This document shows positions 1 through 7,340 of a DNA stretch of 31,203 nt, piece after piece. Location: assembly GCF_938039245.1 (NCBI RefSeq), contig NZ_CALHVN010000006.1, positions 1 to 31,203 on the forward strand, read 5' to 3'. The stretch's first letter is position 1, and every line of letters starts with the position of its first letter. The stretch comes from an uncultured Campylobacter sp. Its GTDB lineage: Bacteria > Campylobacterota > Campylobacteria > Campylobacterales > Campylobacteraceae. Under the pieces are notes generated by a model. It saw nothing but the letters and a program-made list of their open reading frames with translations. It ran no database searches and was not told the origin of the DNA. A program made the translations under genes and the position numbers.

Positions 1-1
1 C

Positions 2-2293
2 TGGATCGATAGGCTGTTTGACGAAATCTTACTCGAGCGCGTCAAATTTTTAAACAGCGAGTCTACGATATTTTACAGAGACGACGTTTTTTATCTAGAT
101 AGCCCGTTTTTGGCGGTTAGCTCAAATTTCAAAGATACCGAGGACGGCATAACCGCAAACGTTTATCTACTCGAGTTTAAGGACTTTAACATCACCTTAA
201 GCGGCGTTAGCAATGCCGATTTGAGGCGTCAAATTTACGATTTTAACGGTACGTTTTCAAGCCACGAGCTAAAAGGAAACGCTACCGTAAATCTCAAAGA
301 CGGCGAGCTAAAATACGAGCTGGGCGACATAAACGCGACTAGTCTAAGGGGCTTTATGGACGAGCTGGGCGCAAAAACGGGACTGGATAAAGAGATAAAA
401 AGCTGGATCTACGGCTACGTCACGGCGGATAACTACTTAGTAAAATCGCTTCGGGGCAAATTTGACCTAAACAGCCAAGAGCCCTATCTAAACGAGCTTA
501 GCGCGCAAGGTTTTTCTAAAAACGTAAAGGTTAAATTTCACGAAAAACTACCGGCCGCGACCGCCGAAAGAGTCGATGTCGAGCTAAAAAAAGGCTCGCT
601 GTTTTTCACGCTAAAAAACCCGAAATGGCAGGGCAAAAATCTAAACGGAAGCACTCTTGAAATCTATAAAATTTTTGAAAAAAAAGGCGCGGGACTCACG
701 CTAAATTTGCAAACCTCGACCCTTTTTGATAAAAGCGTAAACTCCATACTAAAAGCCTACGGCATCGAGGTTCCCGTCGAGCAGCTAAGCGGCAAAACGG
801 ACGCCAAACTCGCGCTTGATATCAAATTCGACCCGCTAGAGGTGACGACTAATGGTAAATTTAAGGTCTCAGGCGGCCAGACTCTGATCGCGGGAGCTAA
901 ATTTAACGTCGGTACCGCAGACGTCGAGCTTTTAAACGACAAACTAAAAATAAACGCAAAAAACACGGGGATGGATTTTTTTAGTGCGGACGCGGCGGTA
1001 AACCTTGATCTGGGCAAGCTCGCAGGCGACGTAAACGGCACGCTAAAGGGGCTAAATTTAGCATTCGGCAAGAGCGAAATTTTAAAACTAAACGCAATGC
1101 CGTTTGCGGCTAGGCTTGATTTTAGTGGCAAGGATACGAAGCTAGACATCGCTTCGCCCTCTACCGTGGGTTTAAAATTCGGCGCACAAAACGAGATAAA
1201 TTTACCGGACGCAAAGAGCCTACTGCCCTACTCGCCGCTGCTAAAAAGCCTGAAAATATCTGAAGGCGGCGTAAATATAAAAACCAAGGATTTTGAAAAT
1301 CTTAGCATCGAGGCTAACGACGTTAAATTTGAAACGCCGCTACTTAAAAAAGACGGCTCGCCCTACAATGCCGATAGCTTTGCGATTGGCGTAAACGCAA
1401 AGGGCGCAACGGGCAAGAGCAAAAGCGGCGGGCTAAATTTCAAAATCGCCGGCAGCAAGACGGAGCTTTTTATAAAAGAGCTCGATCTAGTGCTTAGCGG
1501 CGACAAAAACATGACCGACAAGGAAGGCGACATCGAGTTTGAGGCCAAGGGCTCAAAGCTCGTTTTAAACGATTTTAACGCGACTCTAGATCTGCTAGCT
1601 TATAGCGGCCAAAGCGCGGGCGGAGCAGTGAGATTTGACGCCAAGCCCGCCCACGGCAACCTCTCTCTCATAAAGTCAAATAAAAAATTCGAAATATCCG
1701 CAAACGACATCAGAGGCGAGTTTATCAACTCGATTTTTAACATCAAAAGCTTTGAGGGCGGCAGCTTTAAACTGCGAGTTTTAGGCAAAAGCACAGATGA
1801 TTTTAAAGGCGAAGCAAGGCTAATCGGCGCCACGCTAAAAGACTACACGTTTTACAATCAGCTTCTGACGTTTTTAAACTCCGTACCGTCCTTGCTCGTG
1901 TTTAAGACGCCGGATTTTGGCGCTGACGGCTATCCGGTAAAATTCGGCAAAATTTTGTTTGAAAAAAAGGGCGATACGTTAAAATTTCTAGCAATCGAGC
2001 TAGAAAGCTCGAGTGCCGATATCGGCGGTCACGGCACGATAAATCTCGCAACTAAAGAGATCGACGTGGATCTAGAACTAAAGCTGCTAAAAGACGCTAG
2101 CTCCATCATAGACAAAATCCCGCTCGTAAATCAAATCGTGCTTGGCAAAGACCGCACGCTCTCAACCGTCATCAAGGTGCGAGGAACTCTGCAAAAACCG
2201 CAGTACTCGACGCAAATCCTGCAAGATACCTTACTTTCGCCGTTTAAGATAATCAGAAACGTACTTGAAGCGCCGTTTTTGATATTTGAGTAA
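2..2293 (+). CDS. AsmA/YhdP-like envelope protein, 3' part
   Basis: The reading frame is open from the first bases of the window, so the 5' end lies outside; 763 residues are visible. The sequence consists of long alternating beta-strand-like segments with many Asn/Gly turns and Lys, in the style of the AsmA/TamB/YhdP bridge proteins (DUF3971 and AsmA_2 C-terminal regions). The last 120 residues carry the usual AsmA-like ending: a hydrophobic helix, a GHGTINLATKEIDVDLELK-type strand, then V-G-T-L-x-x-P. Family members span the periplasm and are linked to phospholipid transport between membranes; that role is inferred from the family. A TTG at 110 could be read as a start, but in-frame coding continues upstream of it, so it is internal. 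The gene converges on the pilin-like gene at 2453. Confidence 0.75.
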   Translation, partial: WIDRLFDEILLERVKFLNSESTIFYRDDVFYLDSPFLAVSSNFKDTEDGITANVYLLEFKDFNITLSGVSNADLRRQIYDFNGTFSSHELKGNATVNLKDGELKYELGDINATSLRGFMDELGAKTGLDKEIKSWIYGYVTADNYLVKSLRGKFDLNSQEPYLNELSAQGFSKNVKVKFHEKLPAATAERVDVELKKGSLFFTLKNPKWQGKNLNGSTLEIYKIFEKKGAGLTLNLQTSTLFDKSVNSILKAYGIEVPVEQLSGKTDAKLALDIKFDPLEVTTNGKFKVSGGQTLIAGAKFNVGTADVELLNDKLKINAKNTGMDFFSADAAVNLDLGKLAGDVNGTLKGLNLAFGKSEILKLNAMPFAARLDFSGKDTKLDIASPSTVGLKFGAQNEINLPDAKSLLPYSPLLKSLKISEGGVNIKTKDFENLSIEANDVKFETPLLKKDGSPYNADSFAIGVNAKGATGKSKSGGLNFKIAGSKTELFIKELDLVLSGDKNMTDKEGDIEFEAKGSKLVLNDFNATLDLLAYSGQSAGGAVRFDAKPAHGNLSLIKSNKKFEISANDIRGEFINSIFNIKSFEGGSFKLRVLGKSTDDFKGEARLIGATLKDYTFYNQLLTFLNSVPSLLVFKTPDFGADGYPVKFGKILFEKKGDTLKFLAIELESSSADIGGHGTINLATKEIDVDLELKLLKDASSIIDKIPLVNQIVLGKDRTLSTVIKVRGTLQKPQYSTQILQDTLLSPFKIIRNVLEAPFLIFE

Positions 2294-2320
2294 ATTCATA
2301 AACTAGCTACTCAACGAGTT

Positions 2321-2395
2321 TTTTGATACTCGATTTGTTTTTAGCAAATTTAGCTCGCAAACGGCAAAATCAAACCAGTATTTTGATCCTCGATT
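2321..2395. repeat. Pair of 15-bp direct repeats exactly 60 bp apart
   Basis: TTTTGATACTCGATT (2321-2335) and TTTTGATCCTCGATT (2381-2395) differ at one position and start exactly 60 bp apart. They lie in the 159-bp gap between two convergent genes. No clear hairpin terminator was seen in this gap. The function is unknown. Confidence 0.5.
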
Positions 2396-2452
2396 GATCA
2401 ACAAGCTAACTTGCGACAATCTTAGCTTCTAGTCTATTGACTATAGCTCAAG

Positions 2453-3121
2453 TCAAAAATTTCCAAATGCGCCTTTTCTATATCCAAATTCTATCACATG
2501 AAACGTAATGCTTCCACTCCAGATACCATTTGGCGGGTAGGCTTCTTTCATCATATTTCTTAACTTATCACACCTAGGATTTTGTCCCGTAGGCATAGCA
2601 TGAGGATGGTTATACCATATAACTATACCATATTTGGGCTCTTTTACAGCCTCTTGCATGTTTCCTACCCCAAAGAACATACAAGTACGCGGATTACTCA
2701 TATCCTCACCTGGGAAGTAATAGTAAATCATACTCGCAGACCTGCTGTATGAATTACTATCGGCATCATAAAGACTGTCATCAAAGAAATTATCAGTTCC
2801 GCCAATCTTCAAATGCAGTCCAGTACCCTCGTCGCCTTGCAGATAATACTTACCGTTGCCATGTGCAGCAAAATACTGCTGCGTTTCTTCTATCGTATTT
2901 TGGATATTTGTAAAAGCCGCTACAACTTCCGCATCCTGCCTGCCTACGTTTAACCTAGGTACGGCTATGGCTGCTAGGATGCCTATTATGACGATAACAA
3001 AGACTAGCTCTATCATAGTAAAAGCTTTTTTTGTTGCGAACAAGCTTGTGTTTTTTGCATTTTTTCGGGCGTCTTGGGGTTTTAGCTCTGTTGCTAAGTA
3101 TTTATTTACCTTTGTTTTCAC
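2453..3121 (-). CDS. Prepilin-type pseudopilin (type II secretion / type IV pilus / competence class)
   Basis: The protein has 222 residues with a class III prepilin signal. KKA at 31-33 is followed by FTMIELVFVIVIIGILAAIA; cleavage is predicted between Ala33 and Phe34, which puts the conserved Glu at +5 (Glu38). The long hydrophobic N-terminal helix ends in the classic AIAVPRL. The globular part has two Cys (one in an RTC, one in an NPRC context), possibly a disulfide. The start is GTG at 3121, chosen because AAGGAG sits 4 nt upstream; it gives an unusually long 33-residue leader. A TTG start only six codons before the cleavage site has no Shine-Dalgarno. Family knowledge: prepilin peptidase processes such proteins for assembly into a pseudopilus, used in Campylobacter for DNA uptake or secretion. 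No other pilus gene is adjacent, so this is an orphan and its system is unknown. Confidence 0.85.
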   Translation of the reverse strand: MKTKVNKYLATELKPQDARKNAKNTSLFATKKAFTMIELVFVIVIIGILAAIAVPRLNVGRQDAEVVAAFTNIQNTIEETQQYFAAHGNGKYYLQGDEGTGLHLKIGGTDNFFDDSLYDADSNSYSRSASMIYYYFPGEDMSNPRTCMFFGVGNMQEAVKEPKYGIVIWYNHPHAMPTGQNPRCDKLRNMMKEAYPPNGIWSGSITFHVIEFGYRKGAFGNF

Positions 3122-3148
3122 TTTTCTCCTTTGTTTTAAATTTTCGCG

Positions 3149-3154
3149 ATTATA
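3149..3154 (-). promoter_or_regulatory. -10 box of the pilin-like gene (TATAATCGCG)
   Basis: A perfect TATAAT followed by CGCG lies 28 bp upstream of the GTG at 3121, within a T-rich upstream context on the minus strand. There is no convincing -35, as is usual for epsilonproteobacterial sigma-70 promoters. The same ten bases occur before the LRR gene and before pbpC. Confidence 0.65.
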
Positions 3155-3255
3155 CCAAAAACGGCGTTTAAAATATCTTTATTTTCTTTGCAGGCGCGGG
3201 TTTTATCGCTTCGGCGCCGTTTTAAGCAATCCTTTTTATAGTTGCAAATTTAAGC

Positions 3256-3261
3256 TATAAT
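3256..3261 (+). promoter_or_regulatory. -10 box of the LRR gene (TATAATCGCG)
   Basis: TATAATCGCG on the plus strand lies about 100 bp upstream of the ATG at 3363, diverging from the pilin promoter about 100 bp away. The predicted leader is about 95 nt and contains no obvious stable hairpin. Confidence 0.55.
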
Positions 3262-3362
3262 CGCGCCAAAGCTAAATTTAATGAGTAAAAATAATAAAGC
3301 TTGCCCGCAAAAAAGGCGGCTAAATTTAAACGCTTTTAGATAAGGAAATAAAGGAATACTAA

Positions 3363-4226
3363 ATGATTCATCACTTTGGGGATATGCTAGAGGGCAGAGA
3401 CGATTACTGGGCGATGGTGCCGGGCGGCGAGCGTTTTAGGTATATGCTAAGCGGCGCGCAAGCTAACGAAAATCTAAAGATCGCTACCGTGAGCGCCGAT
3501 ACGCCTCTTTGGGAGCGGATTTTTGAGTGCGAAGGGCTAGAGGAGCTTACGCTACACTTGCCTAGCAAGGATCAAGTCGCCGCGCTGCCTAAACTAAAAC
3601 GTCTAGAGCGCCTACGCATAACCAAAATCCAAGTAAAAAATATCGATTTTCTAGCCCGGTTGCCTCTTTTGCGCGAGCTGGTTTTGGAGTACGTCTCCGG
3701 CTTTTGCGATCTTTCGCCGCTAAGGGGGCTAAAGAACTTAAAATCGGCGCATTTTGAAAATTTACGAAGAGTGAGCGATTTTTCGGGGCTTAGCGGTATA
3801 GCTTTGCTGAGATATCTAGGCATAAACGGCACTCTTGATTGGGATCAGCCGATCAAAGACTTCGAGTTTTTAAGAGATTTAGGCTCGCTTGAGGCGCTAA
3901 GGCTCATTTGGGTGAAGTGCAAAGCGCCTTATCCTGCGCTCTTGCCGCTTGTCGCGCTCAAAAAATTAAAGAAAATAAACATCTACCCCCAAGCCTTCGC
4001 GCTAGAAGAATACGCATTAGTACAGCTTATCTGCGAGGGCGTAGAGGGCGCGAAGATGCCGCTTACGACAGAGTTTAAGGATACGGGATACGTAAAATTT
4101 TTAGGGCGAGGCTCGGGACATACCAAAATAGGAGCTAAAAACGAGGCGCAAAAGCGCGCTGAGTTTGAGCAAAAATTTGAGGCGTGCAAGCAAAAGGTGC
4201 GGGAGGTTTTGAGCCTTGGCTGCTAG
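3363..4226 (+). CDS. Leucine-rich-repeat protein, cytoplasmic, function unknown
   Basis: The protein has 287 residues and no signal peptide or membrane segment. Residues about 55-200 hold around six irregular leucine-rich repeats of 22-25 residues (LxxLxLxx...LxxLxxLxxL pattern; for example LEELTL, LERLRI, LRELVL, LKNLKS). They are flanked by a distinct N-terminal stretch rich in Gly/Arg and aromatic residues (MIHHFGDMLEGRDDYW) and a Lys/Glu-rich, coiled C-terminal tail. The ATG is preceded by AAAGGA 7-8 nt upstream. LRR proteins act as protein-binding scaffolds; the partner here is unknown. The neighbours, a 96-residue hypothetical and two decayed small genes, suggest an accessory locus, possibly of immunity type. 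That suggestion rests on context only. Confidence 0.75.
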   Translation: MIHHFGDMLEGRDDYWAMVPGGERFRYMLSGAQANENLKIATVSADTPLWERIFECEGLEELTLHLPSKDQVAALPKLKRLERLRITKIQVKNIDFLARLPLLRELVLEYVSGFCDLSPLRGLKNLKSAHFENLRRVSDFSGLSGIALLRYLGINGTLDWDQPIKDFEFLRDLGSLEALRLIWVKCKAPYPALLPLVALKKLKKINIYPQAFALEEYALVQLICEGVEGAKMPLTTEFKDTGYVKFLGRGSGHTKIGAKNEAQKRAEFEQKFEACKQKVREVLSLGC

Positions 4227-4425
4227 TTTGCGGGTTAAATTTAGCCAAATTTGATACTCCGCGCCGCTCGTCTATGAAAGGCGCTCGCAGCTTTCCGGCA
4301 AATTTAATCAAATTTGCGCTCTTTGCTATTTCTGAACGGCAAGTATGAGCGCCATACTTAAAAACCGAGTCGAAAACAAAATCCAAAATCGCAGCGTCAA
4401 TATCCGCGTAGCAAAAATTTAGCCC
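4227..4425. other. Gap after the LRR gene, no confident gene
   Basis: This 199-bp stretch has no ORF with a ribosome binding site. On the minus strand one frame stays open across it and into the LRR gene (reading ...CYADIDAAILDFVFDSVF... near 4350-4420), so it may be the tail of a third decayed gene downstream of the two pseudogenes. The similarity is not strong enough to call. Confidence 0.3.
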
Positions 4426-4733
4426 TTAAAATAAACTAGGCTCGTCGCGGTTTTTCGTAAATTTGTAATCTTTATAGACCGTGAAAACCGCGAACAAAAT
4501 ACCAAACGTCGCTGCGATACTTCGCGCCGCAAAGCCAAAAATAGTACCTGCGTCAAATTTGATGAAAACGGCGCCAAGGCTAGCAAGATAACCCAGCATA
4601 GATGCCGTACACAGATGCGCTAAATACGCTCAGGGCAAAAACGGCCTCCAATAATCAGTGCGCCGACCGTAGATTTTGCGTATTTTCTACAAATTTGCAG
4701 CCGGCTTTGGCGCTCGGCGCCGTCTTGCTGGGA
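4426..4733 (-). pseudogene. Decayed small membrane-protein gene
   Basis: No single frame is open, but three successive minus-strand segments join into a coherent two-helix membrane protein of about 100 residues. Segment one reads QICRKYAKSTVGALIIGG, the next frame AVFALSVFSASVYGIYAG, and the third ASLGAVFIKFDAG, then a hydrophobic helix containing SIAATFGILFAVF, ending YKDYKFTKNRDEPSLF and a TAA at 4426. At least two frameshifts are needed, near 4644 and 4598, and no start codon with a Shine-Dalgarno is left. The fragment lies just downstream of the pseudogene at 4744 on the same strand, so both may once have been one transcription unit. I do not recognise the family. Confidence 0.55.
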
Positions 4734-4743
4734 CTACGATTTA

Positions 4744-5316
4744 TTAAATTTGCTTGCGTTTTAAATTTTCGCTAGCGGCTGGGGCTTTTTGCGGCGTCAA
4801 ATTTAGCCTTTGATCTTCATCGTCAAAAAGCTCGCGAACGTCCACCCAAAAGCTTTCGGGCATAAAAACCGGCGAGTCTAAAATACCCGGCAAACCGTCC
4901 TTAAAAGACAAAAACTCCACGACTCTTTGGAGTCCGTCCACGGTTTTAGGCTCATGTCCGCTAGCCGTAGCACCTTTGCAAGCTGCATTTTATCGGCAGA
5001 CTACTTGGCAAACGCCAAAAAACCGCGAATCGTCCGAAAACGTGAAACGCGCCGTAGCCTGCTCGCTAAGTAAAATTTGCTCACTCTCGCCGCCGCTTTC
5101 TTTACAATTCAAATTTAAACCTCGCACATCGGCGTTTGCGTCGCCGTTAAGTCAGCTTTGCAAATTTAAGCCGCCTCGCAAAATCTCCGCGCTCGCGTAA
5201 AGCCGTAGCTCGCCCAGGCTCGGCGCACCCATTGCCATCTCGAGACCATCAAATTCCGCGCTAAATTTACCGTCCGCGCTGCGCTCATTCGCGCTATAAT
5301 CCCAAGCGGGACTCAT
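4744..5316 (-). pseudogene. Decayed gene of a conserved hypothetical (WDYS...SDDSR family)
   Basis: A good start (ATG 5316, AAAAGGAA 4 nt upstream) opens MSPAWDYSANERSADGKFSA. The frame is then broken four times: TGA at 5153-5155; one extra T in a T6 run near 5020; TAG near 5007, where a Trp codon TGG is expected; and one missing A in an A4 run near 4944. When these are bridged, the product reads on through FTFSDDSR, SADKMQLAKVLRLADMS, VDGLQRVVEFLSFKDG and LDSPVFMPESFWVDVRELF to a TAA at 4744, about 190 residues. The pattern of a WDYS N-terminus, a central SDDSR and a C-terminal SFKDG...DSP resembles small cytoplasmic hypotheticals I associate with immunity-like loci, without a firm family name. 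The two indels are in homopolymers and could be sequencing errors, but the two nonsense codons are not. Confidence 0.75.
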
Positions 5317-5320
5317 TTAT

Positions 5321-5685
5321 TTCCTTTTAAATTTATCCGCGCATTTTCCCGCACCGCACAAATCTCGCGGTCTCACGGCTCAAAATTAGGACAGTAAAAT
5401 TCATCCGCCTCGCCCCAAAGCTCCTCTAGCGAGCGCCCGTCTATCTGCGGCGCGGCGTAGAGTTCTCGCAATGTGGCGAAATACCGCTCGCCGCTCGCGT
5501 TTGCGCCGGATTCGTCAGCGCATCTTTGAAACGAGCAGCGATGCGCATAGGCGATGATCATGTACTCTGCGCCGCGCAGGCGAAAGCTAAGCTCGGGCTC
5601 GCCGCCCCGGGCTACGGATTTTAGCAGCATTTGCTCGATAGTTTCAAACGAATATTTAGGCATCTAGCTTCCTTTTAAATTTATC
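5321..5685 (-). repeat. 17-bp leader repeat before two neighbouring genes
   Basis: GATAAATTTAAAAGGAA (minus strand) is present exactly at 5321-5337, just before the pseudogene start, and at 5669-5685, just before the 96-residue gene. It includes the Shine-Dalgarno. Similar sequence (AAAATGCGCG / AAAACGCGCC) continues a little further upstream in both. Confidence 0.65.
5373..5663 (-). CDS. Conserved small hypothetical protein (96 residues)
   Basis: A cytoplasmic protein with no signal or membrane segment. The N-terminus is helical (MPKYSFETIEQMLLKSV), followed by a beta-type core with EYMIIAYAHRCSFQRC, then a variable linker and a conserved-looking C-terminus with LRELYAAPQIDGRSLEELW and EFYC. 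It has four Cys-containing positions and no catalytic motif that I can name. The start at 5663 has AAAAGGAA upstream. The 17 bases TTCCTTTTAAATTTATC (plus-strand reading, 5669-5685) upstream of this gene are repeated exactly upstream of the neighbouring pseudogene (5321-5337), which ties the two genes together. The function is unknown; a role like that of small immunity proteins is only a guess from size and context. Confidence 0.7.
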   Translation of the reverse strand: MPKYSFETIEQMLLKSVARGGEPELSFRLRGAEYMIIAYAHRCSFQRCADESGANASGERYFATLRELYAAPQIDGRSLEELWGEADEFYCPNFEP

Positions 5686-5744
5686 TAGGCGCGTTTTAGA
5701 GGATAAACAAATAGGTTTGTTAAATTTGCCGCGTTTTTAGAAGT

Positions 5745-5789
5745 AAATTTTAAAAATTAGCTCAAATTTAAACACCGAATTTGAGCTAA
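5745..5789 (-). terminator. Intrinsic terminator of the hypBCDEA unit
   Basis: A perfect 12-bp stem, TTAGCTCAAATT (5757-5768) with AATTTGAGCTAA (5778-5789), closes a 9-nt loop. On the minus strand it is followed directly by TTTTTAAAATTT. It starts 14 bp after the hypA stop codon. Confidence 0.85.
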
Positions 5790-5803
5790 AATTTGCGGCA
5801 AAA

Positions 5804-6145
5804 TCACCGCATCTCAAGGCGCATGAGGTGCATATCCTCGCCGCCCGTGACATCAAGCTCCTGCGAGCCGCAGGCCGGACAGGTGAAGTCGTTTTCGCTA
5901 AGCTCGCCGCTAAAACCGCAGCTTTTGCACTCCACGGCGACGTTTTGCAAGACGATCAAAAGCTCGGCGTTTTCGCAGATCGTGCCCGCTTTATAAACTT
6001 CAAACGCGCTTTCTAGGTAGTGAGGTTCGACGCCGCTTAACCGTCCGATACGCACTTCAAGGCGCACGACCTCTTTCGCGCCGTTTGCGGCGGCGTTTTT
6101 CTCGCAAAGCGCGACTAGGCTTTGCACTATGCTTAGTTCGTGCAT
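5804..6145 (-). CDS. hypA: Hydrogenase nickel-insertion metallochaperone HypA
   Basis: The 113-residue protein matches the family length. The N-terminus MHELSIVQSL carries the nickel ligands His2 and Glu3, and the zinc-binding domain has Cys73-x2-Cys76 and Cys89-x2-Cys92. The frame extends 33 codons further upstream, but the start must be at MHEL because the processed N-terminus binds nickel; GAGG lies 7 nt upstream. HypA receives nickel with HypB and delivers it to the hydrogenase large subunit (in Helicobacter also to urease; no urease genes are seen here). It is the last gene of the accessory unit, 145 bp after hypE. A 45-codon ORF exactly fills that gap and overlaps this start as TGATG. 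Confidence 0.97.
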   Translation of the reverse strand: MHELSIVQSLVALCEKNAAANGAKEVVRLEVRIGRLSGVEPHYLESAFEVYKAGTICENAELLIVLQNVAVECKSCGFSGELSENDFTCPACGSQELDVTGGEDMHLMRLEMR

Positions 6146-6282
6146 CAGCTTGCCTCGCTTGCGGACGGAGCGGATTTTATTTTTACGCACGCGTCTAGGG
6201 CGTAAATTTGATAAATTTTGCGAGCCCGCTCTCGTACCGCGCAAGCCCGAAAATCTAGCGCATTTAAATTTGATCTAGCCAT
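6145..6282 (-). CDS. Possible small ORF linking hypE and hypA (45 residues)
   Basis: An ATG 8 nt after the hypE stop opens 45 codons (MARSNLNALDFRACAVRERA..., ending APSASEAS). They stop in a TGATG overlap with the hypA start. The product is basic and has two Cys and no membrane segment. There is no good Shine-Dalgarno, so it would depend on re-initiation after hypE. The neat fit between the two genes favours a translated spacer that couples hypA to hypE, but an open frame of this length can also arise by chance. I know of no homologue. Confidence 0.3.
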   Translation of the reverse strand: MARSNLNALDFRACAVRERARKIYQIYALDACVKIKSAPSASEAS

Positions 6283-6290
6283 CGCCGCGC

Positions 6291-7340
6291 CTAGCATATT
6301 CTGGGTAAAAGCTCGCCCTTTGGCGCTTCTAAAAAGCGCTTCGAGCCGTATGCGTTTTGTAAAATAACGCGACCGTTTGCGGCACCCAAAATCTCGCCGA
6401 TCAAGGCTGCGTTAGCGTCAAATTTGCGTAAAATCTCAAGCGCGCGCGCTTCGTCTTTTTCATCTACGGTCAGCACGAACGTACCCTCATTGGCTAGCTC
6501 ATAGGGCTCAAAGCCAAACAGCTCGCAAACGCCCGTTACTTCGTCGCTGACCTTGATATCCTCCTCGCGCACGAGGATGTCTAGGCCGCTAAATTTAGCC
6601 CATTCGTTTAGCACCGCCGAAAGACCTCCGCGCGTCGCGTCGCGCATACAAAGAGGCTTCACGCCGCCCTCTATCAGCGCCTTTACCGCGCCTACTAGCG
6701 CCTTACAGTCGCTTTTTAGCTCGCTTTGCAAATCAAGCTCCTCGCGGCTAGCCAGCACCACGGCACCGTGTCTGCCAACGTCGCCCGAGATCAAGATCTT
6801 AGCGCCCGCGCGCAGGCTTTTTAGCTCCACGCCCTCGCAGACGATCTCGCCGATACCGCTCGTGTTGATAAAAATTTTATCGCATTTGCCGCGCGGTACG
6901 ACCTTGGTATCGCCGCAGACTATCCGCACGCCGTTTTCGCGAGCGACGGCGGCTAACGAGCCTAGTACGCGCTCTAGCTCGGCTATCTCAAGCCCCTCCT
7001 CGACTATTAGCGCGCAGCTTAGGTACTTTGCCTCGGCGCCGACCATGGCTAGGTCGTTTATCGTGCCGCACGCTGCGATCTTGCCGATGTCGCCGCCGTT
7101 AAAAAATATCGGCGTAACCACGAAGCTATCGGTGCTAAAGGCAAGTTTGCCGTTAAATTTAGGCTTCAAATTTGCCGAGCATTTCGCGCTCTCGTCCGCG
7201 CAAGGGTCGCTAAATTTTAGTATCGCGCTATCGTTGCTCTCGCGCAAAATTTCGTTGTCGAATATCCTAAAAATCGTTTCGTTTATGAGCGAGTTCATCT
7301 CCTCGCCGCCGCCGCCGTGGCTTAGCATTATTTTGCTCAT
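6291..7340 (-). CDS. hypE: Hydrogenase maturation dehydratase HypE
   Basis: The 349-residue protein is of the AIR-synthase/PurM type. The glycine-rich N-terminus (SHGGGGEEM, residues 7-15), the ATP-site segment VCGDTKVVPRG and the C-terminal PRIC are all present. The terminal Cys349 accepts a carbamoyl group from HypF, and HypE dehydrates it to thiocyanate for the cyanide ligands of the NiFe site. ATG at 7340 is preceded by AGAGGAAAAA. Compared with the E. coli protein as I remember it, about a dozen extra residues sit between the AIL and GKLAFSTDS segments (near residues 45-66, with two Cys), in DNA rich in AAATTT. It follows hypD after a 121-bp gap that holds a TCGCGA-AATAG-TCGCGA dyad but no gene. 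Confidence 0.97.
   Translation of the reverse strand: MSKIMLSHGGGGEEMNSLINETIFRIFDNEILRESNDSAILKFSDPCADESAKCSANLKPKFNGKLAFSTDSFVVTPIFFNGGDIGKIAACGTINDLAMVGAEAKYLSCALIVEEGLEIAELERVLGSLAAVARENGVRIVCGDTKVVPRGKCDKIFINTSGIGEIVCEGVELKSLRAGAKILISGDVGRHGAVVLASREELDLQSELKSDCKALVGAVKALIEGGVKPLCMRDATRGGLSAVLNEWAKFSGLDILVREEDIKVSDEVTGVCELFGFEPYELANEGTFVLTVDEKDEARALEILRKFDANAALIGEILGAANGRVILQNAYGSKRFLEAPKGELLPRIC

Noticed and set aside
4135..4386. 83-codon minus-strand frame overlapping the end of the LRR gene
   Set aside because: It runs antisense through the LRR coding sequence and has no ribosome binding site. Only its upstream part outside the LRR gene is noted as a possible remnant.
5294..5299. TATAAT on the plus strand near 5294
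   Set aside because: It lies inside the decayed gene, in the DYSA codons, and no plus-strand gene follows it; a coding coincidence.
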